DNA of 13,006 nt from Dictyocoela muelleri. Its lineage: Eukaryota > Microsporidia. Positions 1-8,769 of this stretch are shown here, in pieces. The stretch spans positions 1 through 13,006 of the forward strand of contig SDVU01000481.1 in assembly GCA_016256075.1 (NCBI GenBank), given 5' to 3'. How positions within the stretch are numbered: position 1 is the stretch's first letter; the number at the start of each line of letters is the position of its first letter. The notes beneath the pieces are model-generated. The model saw only the letters and a program-made list of their open reading frames with translations, did no database searches and had not been told where the DNA came from. Made by a program: the position numbers and the translations under genes.

Positions 1-142
1 AAACGAAAATCGCGTATACAGCTGGGCTTCTGGGTAGCTTAGGAAGTGACGTATTATTGGAACACCAGGAACCAAATGTCATAAGACTATGGTTGGAGAC
101 AACTCTCCGGGTTGGCATCTATGGATGTTGTCAGCATGTAAT
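1..142. repeat. Left arm of the window-terminal inverted repeat
   Basis: Bases 1-142 match the reverse complement of 12864-13005 with about five mismatches by eye (roughly 96% identity) and no indels. The match stops on both sides at TA-rich DNA: here an ATATGTAATATATATATAT stretch, at the other end a pure TA run. The arm is less AT-rich than its surroundings and has no open frame of note. Ending a contig inside a dispersed repeat is the simplest reading: two copies of one family facing outwards, each cut where the assembly could not continue. It could be the end of an LTR or of a DNA transposon. Nothing here fixes the family, because the outer part of the element is outside the window. Confidence 0.9.
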
Positions 143-636
143 ATGTAATATATATATATCTAAAATTATTTTTTATTTTTTTAATTTTTAGTGTTTTCAT
201 ATTTAAATAAATAAATATAGCATATTATGTATTAAATTTAGAATATAGCTTATGTTTTTGATATAATATGTATACATATAAAGAAAAACATAGAAATTTA
301 CATTCAGAGAAATCAAACCGTGTGCGTGATGTTGGCTACAATAAATTATTGAAAAAAAAAATCTCGTCGGCAATTTTCTTAAAAATGACAAAGAAAAATC
401 CAGAAAAAATGTCCTCAACAATTTCTCGGACTATTTAAGGTGATCATATGATAAAATAAAATCTTTGGTCGCATATGAAAATTTCGATGCATAATAAACA
501 TTAATTCAGTATGAATATTGGAGCGATTTTATTGCGGAGTTTGCGTTTAGAAGAAATTTTCTGAAGCTAATATTTGGAAGATATATTCGAACAGAAATTT
601 CTTCTAATTCTAATTATTCTTTCAATAATTTAATAT

Positions 637-718
637 TTTTTCAATATTTTTTGGGGCACATAACTTAACTAAAAAGATTTTTCAAATTTTTTTGTGGCAA
701 ATAACTTAACCAGAACCA
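637..718. repeat. Two-copy 41-bp degenerate tandem duplication
   Basis: The segments 637-677 and 678-718 align end to end with about eight mismatches in 41. Both contain a T-rich tract followed by GGGGCACATAACTTAAC or GTGGCAAATAACTTAAC. The divergence suggests an old local duplication. No function is evident. Confidence 0.65.
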
Positions 719-832
719 GACTTATGCTTATATTTTAATATTAATGCATGGAATACGTAAAATAACTTTTTTTCTTTGCGACTCTGGCAACCAATTTATT
801 ATTATGGTAACAATTTTATTGTATATTTTAGT

Positions 833-922
833 CCATTCATAAAAAATTTTGGCCAGAGCAAAGCTTAAGTTTTGCTTAAAGTCCTGTTAACTCTCTAAAT
901 TACACCCTGTGTTTATGAATGG
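833..922. mobile_element. Possible tiny inverted-repeat element
   Basis: CCATTCATAAA at 833-843 pairs exactly with TTTATGAATGG at 912-922, enclosing about 68 bp that include the related strings GCTTAAGTTTTG and GCTTAAAGTCC. The arrangement resembles a miniature transposon or a solo pair of transposon ends, but I cannot identify a clear target-site duplication, and 11-bp arms in AT-rich DNA are weak evidence. A second near-inverted pair (CTTTGCGACTCTGGC at 774-788, GGCCAGAGCAAAG near 851-863) overlaps it and may be part of the same structure. Confidence 0.25.
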
Positions 923-1039
923 CGTGTCCAACCATGAAATAATCCTCGTCAATCTTTTCAAACATATTAACACTATCTTTTTCCAAAATCCCGTTCGTTA
1001 TTAGTGTTTAATTCTGTTTTCTGCCCCTCTTTGTAATCT

Positions 1040-1400
1040 ATACTTTCTAAGATTTTCGCATTTTCGTGCTATTCCTATCTTTTATATGGGAAATAAACGC
1101 GAACATGCTAAAATAATCAATTAAAACAACGGCATATTTGTATTCTGAATTAAAATATATATACATACTAAAATTCATAAGATCGTCCATTATGTGCTGA
1201 TGAAAATCTTCGATAACGGTTGGTACTATTTTATTTGAAACTTCAGGTTCAATCTTGTTATTACATGTTTGACTCAATGATATAAAGTTAAAAATGTCGA
1301 GAGATGTAATTCCAATAAATTATTCATTAACTAAAGTATTAATTTTATTCATTCCTATGCGACTAGTTAAGTGTTTTTCAGAGATTATAATATTTTTTCT
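1040..1400 (-). mobile_element. Broken retroviral-type integrase relic
   Basis: The minus strand encodes a fragment recognisable as the start of a retroviral-type integrase (rve) catalytic core. A segment resembling xxDDLMNFSxY is followed by a YKYAVVLIDYFSMFAFI stretch and a basic region, the conserved spacing around the first catalytic Asp and the following ID-x-FS motif. Just upstream on the same strand are traces resembling the His/Cys zinc-binding N-terminal domain of such integrases. The second and third catalytic residues are not recognisable downstream. Candidate families are a Ty3/gypsy-type LTR element or a Ginger, KRBA2-like or Maverick integrase; the fragment is too short to choose. 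It is a fossil with several breaks and no reverse transcriptase beside it. Whether the terminal repeat at 1-142 belongs to the same element is unproven. Confidence 0.65.
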
Positions 1401-2393
1401 TCTGATTCAAATTGACAAATGTATTTTTTTTGGTGATTTTTGTTGTTTTGCATAATAAAATTGTTTATATATGCGAAACCAGAATATTTGTTTGTGAAAT
1501 CTCGTATTTAGAACCTCTTATAAAAATATAGAACAATGTCATGGTTTAAATAATTTATAAAGCATAAGTTCTTCAGAAATATTTATTTTTATTATTTTTA
1601 TAATATTAAGGGCATTAGTGGTAAAATAAAATGGTAAAAAATTATCATTAATAGATAAGCATGTTGGGAAAATAAACTGCAACGTTGCTTATAAAAATCA
1701 TGCTTAATTTTTTTTTTAATTAAAATTTTCTTTTTAATTCATTAATGAGAAGATAGCATAATTCGAAAATAAAATGCTACATATAGAACTCACACATCCT
1801 TCCATTTATCACTTTATTCTTTGTGTACCAATCAGATAAGTGCCTATTAATCTGAAACAATATTCTAGAACAATAATAACAATTTCAATACAAATAAAAT
1901 AAACAGATCTTTTAAAACATACACCATTATAGTCGACATAGTAATAAAACAAATTACAATGTACAAAATTTGGGCTTATTAACGTTCATTATTGTTTTTA
2001 AGGCTATTTTCAAAAAACTAATCATGACTGTTAAAATGAATGAAATCCCCGTATATTACTAATTCGTCTTATTACCATCTCTACCATAATTTTTAATTTC
2101 TATAAAAATGATAAGTATTAGAAGATAAAAAAAATTTATTTTATCACAATAAATTAAATTTTAACGCATAAATTTCTTAAAATGTATTCACAAATATTTT
2201 AAAATTCTAACATTTAATTAAAAATTATAAATATCAACGATTTAAAAATGATTATGACAAATCACATTATTGGGATACCGAAAGAATCAACAAAATGTAT
2301 TAAATTTATTAACAAAGTTCTATTAGTTCATTCAAATGTTGTAAATAATTATTGGCACATACAACTACATAATAAAATTTTGAATTAGAAATT
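1401..2393. other. AT-rich intergenic region upstream of the myosin gene
   Basis: About 1 kb with stop codons in every frame at short intervals and no conserved protein segment, tRNA-like structure or clear repeat. It holds homopolymeric T and A runs (for example near 1708-1718) and must contain the myosin promoter. The CCCC string seen before the other two genes is absent close to the myosin start; that ATG is preceded by GAATTAGAAATT. Confidence 0.6.
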
Positions 2394-5300
2394 ATGAAAG
2401 AAACGCTGAAATATACTAAAGATGAAAATAATTATGAAAATCGTGAAGAAAATCTTTGTGAATATCCTAATCCTGACACAACATTTATTCTTGATAGACT
2501 GAGCAAAAGGTATAAAAATAACAAAATATATACTTGGGCAGGAAATGTTTTAATAAGTATTAATCCGTACAAAAATATTAATTTGTCATTTACATGTTCA
2601 CACTCTAATGAAAACTATTCTGAAAATATTAGCTCCGATGAAATTGAATCTTCAAATTCAAAATATAAATTTATGCAACGCATAAAATCTATAAATATAA
2701 ATAATAAAATTGCGCATAAACAAATAATACCCAATAACAACTTTTCTTCAGCACCTCACATCTACACAATCGCTGAAAAAGCAAAGAGAGACTTAATTTT
2801 CAATAAAAATCAAATGATAGTCATTAGTGGAGAATCGGGTGCTGGCAAAACAGTAGCAGCCAATAGTATATTAAAATATCTACTCAAAACATCGCTCAAA
2901 GAAAAATTACCACACATAAATTTTATTCTCGAACTTTTCGGGAATGCTAAAACAAAGCATAACAACAATTCAAGTAGATTTGGAAAATTGATAACAGTAT
3001 TTTTTAAAGATAAAACACCTTTTAAGATGAAATTTGATACATACCTTCTTGAAGTTTCTAGAGTTACTCATCAGCCACAAAATGAATGTAATTTCCATGT
3101 TCTGGAAAGTTTAGCCACATATAAACAAATTGAGTCTCGATATGTATCGAATAATAATTCAACACTAAAAATGAAATTAGAAGAGAAAAATTCGAGAAAA
3201 AACAATATATCAATTCAAAATAATTCTCATGATTATGTAAAGTTCAGAGATTCATTAATTTCATTAAATATTGATCCTGATTATGTTGAAAGAAGACTTT
3301 TTTCAATTTTATATCTTGGAAAGATCGATGTAGAAAACATTTTAATTGCTGATAATGAAAAGCGTGAAAAAAACGAATTTATTAATCGTAATGAACATAA
3401 TAATCATAATGAACATAATAATCATAATGAAGATAATAATCATACTGAAGATAATAATCATAATGAACATAAAAATCGTAATGAGTATAATCAAGATAAT
3501 AATCTTAATGAGTATAATCAAGAAAATAATCTTAATGAACATAATAATCTTAATGAGTATAATCAAAATAATAATCTTAATGAGTATAATCAAGAAAATA
3601 GTCTTAATGAGTATAATCAAGATAATATTTATTTTAATAAGAAAAATGATGATATTAAAACCAGTAGTAACCAATTCTATATAAAATACATTGCAGACAC
3701 ATTAAACATACCCTATCAAGAATTTTTAAATATATTGAAATTCAGAACACTAACAATTAAAAAGGAAAATATTCGTATCAACAATGATGTTGAAAAAATT
3801 ATTGACATAATTGACAGCTACGCAAGAAATATTTATAATGAAACATTTTTATTTTTAGTTAATAAAATTAATTTTTTATTAGAAAAAGAAAAATTCGTAA
3901 TCACTGGTGGAATGAATAATAATGATATTTATAAAGATGATAATCATAACCATGATAATCATAACCATGATAATCATAACAATGATAATCATAAATCTTT
4001 TTCAATAGGTAAAATTCATATATTAGATATCTATGGTTTTGAAATTGGATCTCACAATGGGTTTGAACAATTTATGATCAACTGGGCAAATGAAAGAATT
4101 CATGAGAATTTTATTCAAAATTTCTTTTTAAAAAAAGTTATTGAGTATAAAAATGAGGAGGTTGATATCGGTGATCATTTTAACATTTCTAGCCATGAAA
4201 TTAACATTTCTAATCCCGAATTTAACATTTCTAATCCTGAATTTAACATTTCTAATCATAAAATTAATATAAAACCTTCAAATGAGGTAAAAAAAACTTG
4301 TCTAGAATTAATTGAAAATAAAACCGGAATCGTTTCTTTAATTAACGAAGAAACTCTTTTAAATGGGAATTTTAAAAATTTAATTTTAAAAATAAAAAAT
4401 TACAATAAAAGTGATTTTTTAACCAAAGTCACAGAAAATGAAGTTTCAATTAAACATTATGCTGGAAATGTGACTTATAATTTTGAAAAATTTATTGAAA
4501 AGAATAAAGAAGTAAGTAGATGTAAAGGGTACTCCTCTAGGTTTAAATATGACTATAATTATAATTGTGATGATGAATATAATTATGATTGTAATGTTAA
4601 AGAAAAAAATCATAATGTTAAAAATAAAGGTAAAAATAATGATTTCTATCATAATGTCAATAATAAAGATAATTATTGTAAAGATAATTATTGTAAAGAT
4701 AATTATTGTAAAGATAATTATTGTAAAGATAATTATTTTAAACATAATTATGTTGATAATACAATATACAACAAACAACCTTACCTATCAATGAATAAAA
4801 AAGATAAAAACTTTGTTTTATCGATATTTAATCAAAGATTGAATGTTCTTTCTGAAAAACTTGTAAATTCAAATGTTCATTATATTAAATGTATAAAACC
4901 TAATCATGAAAAAAGAAATTATTTTGATAAGGCAATTGTTGAAAAACAATTGTTAAGCAATGGTATTAATAAAATTATTAAAATATCTAGAATTGGGTAT
5001 CCTAACAGTGTTTTAAAAGACGTATTCATCAATAGATATAAACATTTAAAGTTTATTAATAATAAAGATTTTAGCAAAAAAATATGCGAAGATAATAATT
5101 TTAATGTTAAAAAAGATAATAATTATAATTATAACAATGATAATTATAATAATACTTTTAATGATGATAATAATATTAATGCTTTTAATGATAATAATTA
5201 TAATAGTACTTTTAATGATAATAATAATATTAATATTAAAATTGGTAAAACTAAAATATTTTATGATGACAAAACTTTTCTTTTTCTTGAATCTGAACGA

Positions 5301-7727
5301 ATAAAAAATATAAAAAATAGATTTATAAAGGGTATTTTTAGAATTTATAAAGATGATTTAAAAGATAAAATTTTAATAGAAAAAGAAAAACAACGATTAA
5401 AAAAGACAAATCTGATTATTTTAGGCACTAAAGAAATCAAACCTGAAAATAATAAAGATAATATTTTAAAATATGCTGCTTTAATTGATACGCTAAATGC
5501 TAAAATAAAACCAATTATTGAGAATGTAAAAATTAAAAATATTAATAATACAAAGATTAATGATAAGATTAAAAGTTATGATAGTGAAAATAATGATAAT
5601 ATTAAAAGCGAAAAAATTAAAGATGATGATAAGATTAATAGCTTTAATGATGATATTAAACCTAATCACGAAAAAAATATTAATGATAGTAAAAATATTA
5701 ATGATAACAATATTAAAGATAGTAAAAATATTAATGATAATAATATTAAAGATAGTAAAACAATAAATAATACAAACACCAGCTGTTTTAATCAAATGTT
5801 AAAAAATAAGATATGTATAAATCAATTTTCAAATAACGCTAACTGTATCAATCAATGTTCACATTGTAAAGATTTAAAAATAAAGTATGAATATCAAAAA
5901 CAAGTCTTGAAACAAAAAATTGATATTGAAATCGAAATAGAAGAACAAAGAAATAAAATTAAGGAATTAGAAGGTCTTTTAGAAAAAATATCTTCATCTC
6001 AATATACGAAATTTAAAAATGATCATGTAAATGATAATAATAATAATGATAATAATCAAACTAGTAATGATAACATCATTAACAACATAAATAAAAACAA
6101 TGACATTATAATCAAAGATAATAATATCGTTTTTAATAATCATAAAAATATTTTAAAAAAATCTAAAAAACCTAATTACAATATAATCTCAACAATTTTA
6201 GATATATATTTTAAAAATATACCTAAATATTCTTATTATACGAAAGAAGAAATTCATTCATTAGCCAATATTTTATTCCCTTTTGATTTAAAAATTGTTG
6301 TTAATGAGTTTATTAATAAATCTGTTGAAATTGAAAATAATATAAATTTATTAATCTTTGTATTGTCGAATCTTATTGAAATGAAAAATTTATTAATCAA
6401 TGTTAAAAATTTTGATTTAAAAGATAAAGATTATGATAAATATGATATTAATAAGTATGATAATGATATTGATAAGTATGATAATGATATTGATAAGTAT
6501 GATAATGATATTGATAAGTATAATAATGATATTGATAAATATGATAATAATAACTTAGAATCATTAAATTCATTAATAACTACACTTTTCAGTCATTTAA
6601 CAAACATTCAAACTCTTTACCTTGACAATAATTGCATTTGTAATTTCAATTTATTACCGAAAAAATCAAATCTAAACCACAACAATTCATTTTTTACAAA
6701 AATTAAGAAATACAGCAACGATTTATTCAACAACAATATTCTTTTTAACAACAATTTATTTAAGAACAATATTATTTTTAATAACACCTTTTCAACATCA
6801 GGGATTCAAAAATATATGACATCAATAAAAAATATTATTAATATTATGAATTATTATTATATTCCACGAGCGTATATAAGAGAGTGCATAAGTTATCATT
6901 TAAAGAATCTTAATAATCGGAATTTCAATGAACTTTTAATGCATGATTTTAGTAATAATTATAAAAGTAAAAGTGATAAAATTATTAATGAGTGTAATTA
7001 TGATAATTATAAAGATATAATTTATAAAAATGACAATAATGATAAGATTTATAAAGATAAGAGTTATAAAAATGATAATTATAGTTATAACGAATATAAA
7101 CATGACAACAATGATAATATTAATTATTGTGAGTATAATAATTATAATGAATATAATAATTCTAATTTTCATAATTCTAATTCTCAAAATACTAATAATT
7201 ACAAATTAGGAGTTCAAATAAACATGTCTCTTAATTACATTGAAAAGATTCTTAACAATACCGATTATTATGAATGTCTCTATAATTTAGAAATATTAAG
7301 AGATGTTATCAGACTGATTAATCTTTGCGAATGTAAATATTCTTTAAGTTCTATTTATGAAGAGTGTAAGTACCTATCAGTCGATCAGATTAGATATTTA
7401 TATTATAGCGATGATTTTAATGAAGGCTGTTTAAGTTATAATAATGATGATAAAAAGAAATATATAAAAGATGATAATAAAAAAGTAAATATAAACGATG
7501 ATGATACAAAGAATTATATTTTAGAAAGTATTAATTATGATAAAGATAATAAAAGTTTCAATATTAGAAGTTTCAATATTAAAAGTTTCAATATTAGAAG
7601 TTTACTTCTTCCAAGCCCTAAATTAACAATACCTGATTGTAAAGAATTTTCAAAATATAAATTTTGTATTCCAAGGTATTTATCAAAGGAACTTTTAGAA
7701 GGCATATTTAGGAATATGTATTTATAA
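2394..7727 (+). CDS. Class V-type myosin heavy chain with DIL cargo-binding tail
   Basis: This is an actin-based, ATP-driven cargo motor of 1,777 residues in one uninterrupted frame. Motor domain features are: start around residue 20, NPYK at 57-60, P-loop GESGAGKT at 146-153, switch I NNSSRFGK near 191-198, TYLLEVSRV, switch II DIYGFE at 545-550 followed by NGFEQFMINWANERI, the HYIKCIKPN actin-binding strand after residue 803, and converter GKTKIFY at about 951. A weak, single IQ-like basic helix follows, where animal and yeast class V myosins have six IQ motifs. A short coiled coil lies near 1164-1205. The tail from about 1258 to 1690 matches the dilute (DIL) cargo-binding domain: GVQINMSLNYIE, LEILRDVIRLINL and LSVDQIRYLYY fit its pattern. 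Asn/Asp/Lys-rich in-frame blocks interrupt the motor and tail. An in-frame stop lies seven codons upstream of the ATG, so this start is well constrained. The SH1-helix cysteines seen in many myosins are not conserved. Confidence 0.93.
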   Translation: MKETLKYTKDENNYENREENLCEYPNPDTTFILDRLSKRYKNNKIYTWAGNVLISINPYKNINLSFTCSHSNENYSENISSDEIESSNSKYKFMQRIKSININNKIAHKQIIPNNNFSSAPHIYTIAEKAKRDLIFNKNQMIVISGESGAGKTVAANSILKYLLKTSLKEKLPHINFILELFGNAKTKHNNNSSRFGKLITVFFKDKTPFKMKFDTYLLEVSRVTHQPQNECNFHVLESLATYKQIESRYVSNNNSTLKMKLEEKNSRKNNISIQNNSHDYVKFRDSLISLNIDPDYVERRLFSILYLGKIDVENILIADNEKREKNEFINRNEHNNHNEHNNHNEDNNHTEDNNHNEHKNRNEYNQDNNLNEYNQENNLNEHNNLNEYNQNNNLNEYNQENSLNEYNQDNIYFNKKNDDIKTSSNQFYIKYIADTLNIPYQEFLNILKFRTLTIKKENIRINNDVEKIIDIIDSYARNIYNETFLFLVNKINFLLEKEKFVITGGMNNNDIYKDDNHNHDNHNHDNHNNDNHKSFSIGKIHILDIYGFEIGSHNGFEQFMINWANERIHENFIQNFFLKKVIEYKNEEVDIGDHFNISSHEINISNPEFNISNPEFNISNHKINIKPSNEVKKTCLELIENKTGIVSLINEETLLNGNFKNLILKIKNYNKSDFLTKVTENEVSIKHYAGNVTYNFEKFIEKNKEVSRCKGYSSRFKYDYNYNCDDEYNYDCNVKEKNHNVKNKGKNNDFYHNVNNKDNYCKDNYCKDNYCKDNYCKDNYFKHNYVDNTIYNKQPYLSMNKKDKNFVLSIFNQRLNVLSEKLVNSNVHYIKCIKPNHEKRNYFDKAIVEKQLLSNGINKIIKISRIGYPNSVLKDVFINRYKHLKFINNKDFSKKICEDNNFNVKKDNNYNYNNDNYNNTFNDDNNINAFNDNNYNSTFNDNNNINIKIGKTKIFYDDKTFLFLESERIKNIKNRFIKGIFRIYKDDLKDKILIEKEKQRLKKTNLIILGTKEIKPENNKDNILKYAALIDTLNAKIKPIIENVKIKNINNTKINDKIKSYDSENNDNIKSEKIKDDDKINSFNDDIKPNHEKNINDSKNINDNNIKDSKNINDNNIKDSKTINNTNTSCFNQMLKNKICINQFSNNANCINQCSHCKDLKIKYEYQKQVLKQKIDIEIEIEEQRNKIKELEGLLEKISSSQYTKFKNDHVNDNNNNDNNQTSNDNIINNINKNNDIIIKDNNIVFNNHKNILKKSKKPNYNIISTILDIYFKNIPKYSYYTKEEIHSLANILFPFDLKIVVNEFINKSVEIENNINLLIFVLSNLIEMKNLLINVKNFDLKDKDYDKYDINKYDNDIDKYDNDIDKYDNDIDKYNNDIDKYDNNNLESLNSLITTLFSHLTNIQTLYLDNNCICNFNLLPKKSNLNHNNSFFTKIKKYSNDLFNNNILFNNNLFKNNIIFNNTFSTSGIQKYMTSIKNIINIMNYYYIPRAYIRECISYHLKNLNNRNFNELLMHDFSNNYKSKSDKIINECNYDNYKDIIYKNDNNDKIYKDKSYKNDNYSYNEYKHDNNDNINYCEYNNYNEYNNSNFHNSNSQNTNNYKLGVQINMSLNYIEKILNNTDYYECLYNLEILRDVIRLINLCECKYSLSSIYEECKYLSVDQIRYLYYSDDFNEGCLSYNNDDKKKYIKDDNKKVNINDDDTKNYILESINYDKDNKSFNIRSFNIKSFNIRSLLLPSPKLTIPDCKEFSKYKFCIPRYLSKELLEGIFRNMYL
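3376..3630 (+). repeat. In-frame minisatellite in the myosin motor (NHNE / LNEYNQ)
   Basis: Residues about 328-412 are built first from 18-bp units encoding variants of N-N-H-N-E-H and then from units of about 27 bp encoding L-N-E-Y-N-Q-(D/E)-N-N. They sit between the part of the upper 50K region ending RRLFSILYLGKI and the segment leading to switch II. All unit lengths are multiples of three, so the frame survives copy-number change. The mainly Asn, Glu, Tyr and His composition suggests a disordered surface loop. Confidence 0.85.
4182..4265 (+). repeat. Four 21-bp in-frame units (FNISNPE type) in myosin
   Basis: Four successive 21-bp units, each starting AACATTTCTA, encode N-I-S-N/S-x-E/K-F/I and occupy residues about 597-624, just after the relay helix region (HENFIQNFFLKKVIEYK). 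Two internal units are nearly identical, which points to recent duplication. Confidence 0.85.
4668..4742 (+). repeat. Five 15-bp in-frame units (DNYCK) in the myosin loop 2 region
   Basis: Five tandem copies of GATAATTATTGTAAA (the last ending TTTAAA) encode D-N-Y-C-K four times and D-N-Y-F-K once, residues 759-783. Four units are identical at the DNA level. The position, between the SH3-like part of the lower 50K domain and the VHYIKCIKPN segment, corresponds to the myosin 50K/20K junction (loop 2), which contacts actin. The regular cysteine and lysine content is unlike the Asn-rich blocks elsewhere in the protein. Confidence 0.85.
5695..5760 (+). repeat. Two 33-bp in-frame units in the myosin neck/tail
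   Basis: Two nearly identical 33-bp units encode a NINDNNIKDSK pattern. They belong to a longer Lys/Asn/Asp-rich stretch (about 5500-5780) between the converter/neck and the short coiled coil. It takes the place where additional IQ motifs and a longer coiled coil would be expected in a class V myosin. Confidence 0.75.
6450..6554 (+). repeat. Five 21-bp in-frame units (DKYDNDI) in the myosin tail
   Basis: Five 21-bp units of the type GATAAGTATGATAATGATATT encode D-K-Y-D/N-N-D-I, residues about 1353-1387, inserted in the amino half of the DIL-type tail. The central copies are almost identical. The insert is strongly acidic. Confidence 0.85.
7554..7598 (+). repeat. Three 15-bp in-frame units (SFNIR) near the myosin C terminus
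   Basis: Three 15-bp units, AGTTTCAATATTAGA or AAA, encode S-F-N-I-R/K. They lie between the end of the recognisable DIL helices and the final conserved-looking segment (LLLPSPKLTIPD onwards). Confidence 0.8.
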
Positions 7728-8076
7728 AAAATCAACATTTGTTAATATTGCAATCAGCGAGACTCAATTTCGAGAAAGTTCCTAACAATGAAGCCAGTTA
7801 TGTTGGTTTGATTTTCTTAAATCATATAAAAAAATGAAAGGGGGTCTTTTAAATATTTATTGAATCTCAGAATGTAATTAAAAACTTATTTTTCTTTTAT
7901 ATAATCATAATGGTGATCCTAATGATTCATCAGTTTCTAAATTTTAAAAGAAAATTTAGAAATATAATTCATTCGTTAAGTAAATATTTTGAAAAACACT
8001 GCAATGTATTTATAAATACATATTCTTAAATAATTTTTGTTGGTTATCTAGATTTTTTATCATTTTTTATACCCCA
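7728..8076. other. Intergenic spacer between myosin and the deaminase gene
   Basis: About 350 bp of AT-rich DNA between two genes on the same strand. It has no coding frame with family motifs and no tRNA-like fold. Besides the CCCC string just before the next ATG, the only marked feature is GAAAGGGGGTCTTTTAAA near 7837-7854, a short G-rich patch of unknown meaning. Confidence 0.6.
8072..8076 (+). promoter_or_regulatory. CCCC start-proximal signal of the deaminase gene
   Basis: CCCC ends one base before the ATG (ATACCCCA-ATG). A CCC- or GGG-like motif just upstream of the start codon is a published feature of microsporidian genes. The identical string and spacing occur before NIF3 on the other strand, which makes chance less likely in such AT-rich DNA. 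It supports the choice of this start. Confidence 0.6.
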
Positions 8077-8769
8077 ATGAATGATGCACTTAAATACGCC
8101 AGAATTGGTCTTAACAAAAAAGAGGTACCAATAGGATGTATAATTAAATTTGATAATCAGATTGTCAGTTATGGTCATAATCTTGTTAATAAACTTAATG
8201 ATCCTTTGGCACATGCAGAAGTTGTAGCAATAAGAAAACTAATTGATGAGATGATGATGTTTTATAAAGGAGGAAATTGCAAAGAAAGAAATTTGAAGTA
8301 TAATAATAAAGATATTAATAATAAAGATATTAATAATAAATATATTAATAATAAATATAAAGATATTAATAATAAAGATATTAATAATAAAGATATTAAT
8401 AATAAAGATGTTAATAATAAAGATAATGATAATAATAAAATTAAAAATAATCATTATTTTAATAATATCTCTAAAGAATTATTAATTAACTATTTGTCTG
8501 AAAAATATAATTCTAATGATAAAAATATAACATTATACGTTACCTGTGAACCATGTTTAATGTGTTTAGGCATAATAAAAAGATTAAATTCAAAAGTATT
8601 TTACGGTTGTAAAAATCCAGTTTTTGGAGGTTCTTTAGTTGAAAATTATGAAAAGGGTGAACTTATTTTTAATGATGAGTGTCTTCTTTTGTTAAAAATG
8701 TTTTATAAAAAAGGAAATCCAAGAACTAAAGAATTGGGGATTAATAATAAGAAAAGGCATTTAAAATGA
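8077..8769 (+). CDS. TAD2: tRNA-specific adenosine deaminase subunit, TAD2-like
   Basis: This gene probably encodes the catalytic subunit of the eukaryotic adenosine-to-inosine editing enzyme acting on tRNA wobble position 34, which works as a heterodimer with TAD3. The 230 residues show the cytidine/deoxycytidylate deaminase fold: an N-terminal helix and strand (ALKYARIGLNKKEVPIGCII), the zinc-binding and proton-shuttle motif H46-A47-E48 (HAEVVAIRKL), and the second motif T-C-E-P-C160-L-M-C163, followed by VFYGCKNPVFGG. These residues fit an active enzyme. The E-P-C-x-M-C form and an active HAE favour TAD2 over TAD3, which has Val in place of the catalytic Glu. An Asn/Lys/Asp/Ile repeat block, residues about 74-123, is inserted between the two zinc motifs. 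The start is the first ATG, backed by the CCCC signal. No partner gene is present in the window. Confidence 0.92.
   Translation: MNDALKYARIGLNKKEVPIGCIIKFDNQIVSYGHNLVNKLNDPLAHAEVVAIRKLIDEMMMFYKGGNCKERNLKYNNKDINNKDINNKYINNKYKDINNKDINNKDINNKDVNNKDNDNNKIKNNHYFNNISKELLINYLSEKYNSNDKNITLYVTCEPCLMCLGIIKRLNSKVFYGCKNPVFGGSLVENYEKGELIFNDECLLLLKMFYKKGNPRTKELGINNKKRHLK
8298..8430 (+). repeat. 15-bp in-frame repeats (NNKDI) inside the deaminase
   Basis: About nine units of AATAATAAAGATATT, with variants carrying TATATT or GATGTT and one shortened unit, encode N-N-K-D-I. They separate the HAE and PCxxC halves of the active site. Catalysis requires both halves to pack together, so the insert must loop out from the surface. 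Confidence 0.85.

Larger units (their letters stand above)
160..1039. other. AT-rich spacer without an intact gene
   Basis: I see no conserved coding frame here. Short open frames on either strand have low-complexity Ile/Phe/Tyr composition and no family motif. Small structures are present: an imperfect hairpin with arms at about 548-563 and 592-606, a degenerate 41-bp tandem duplication at about 637-718, and an inverted pair around 833-843 and 912-922. The stretch lies between a dispersed repeat and an integrase relic, so it is probably decayed transposon-derived DNA, but that is inference. Confidence 0.6.

Noticed and set aside
203-421. Minus-strand 72-codon frame rich in Phe, Tyr, Ile and Leu
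   Set aside because: Hydrophobic composition is expected from AT-rich DNA by chance. There is no family motif or start signal, and it sits in decayed, transposon-flanked sequence.
3342-3684. Long Ile/Met-rich open frames on both strands over the myosin repeat block
   Set aside because: They arise because trinucleotide-periodic AT repeats lack stops in several frames. They have no family motifs and lie wholly inside a clearly conserved gene. The same applies to similar frames at 4446-4794, 5104-5304, 5493-5795, 6936-7187, 8239-8454 and 9458-9805.
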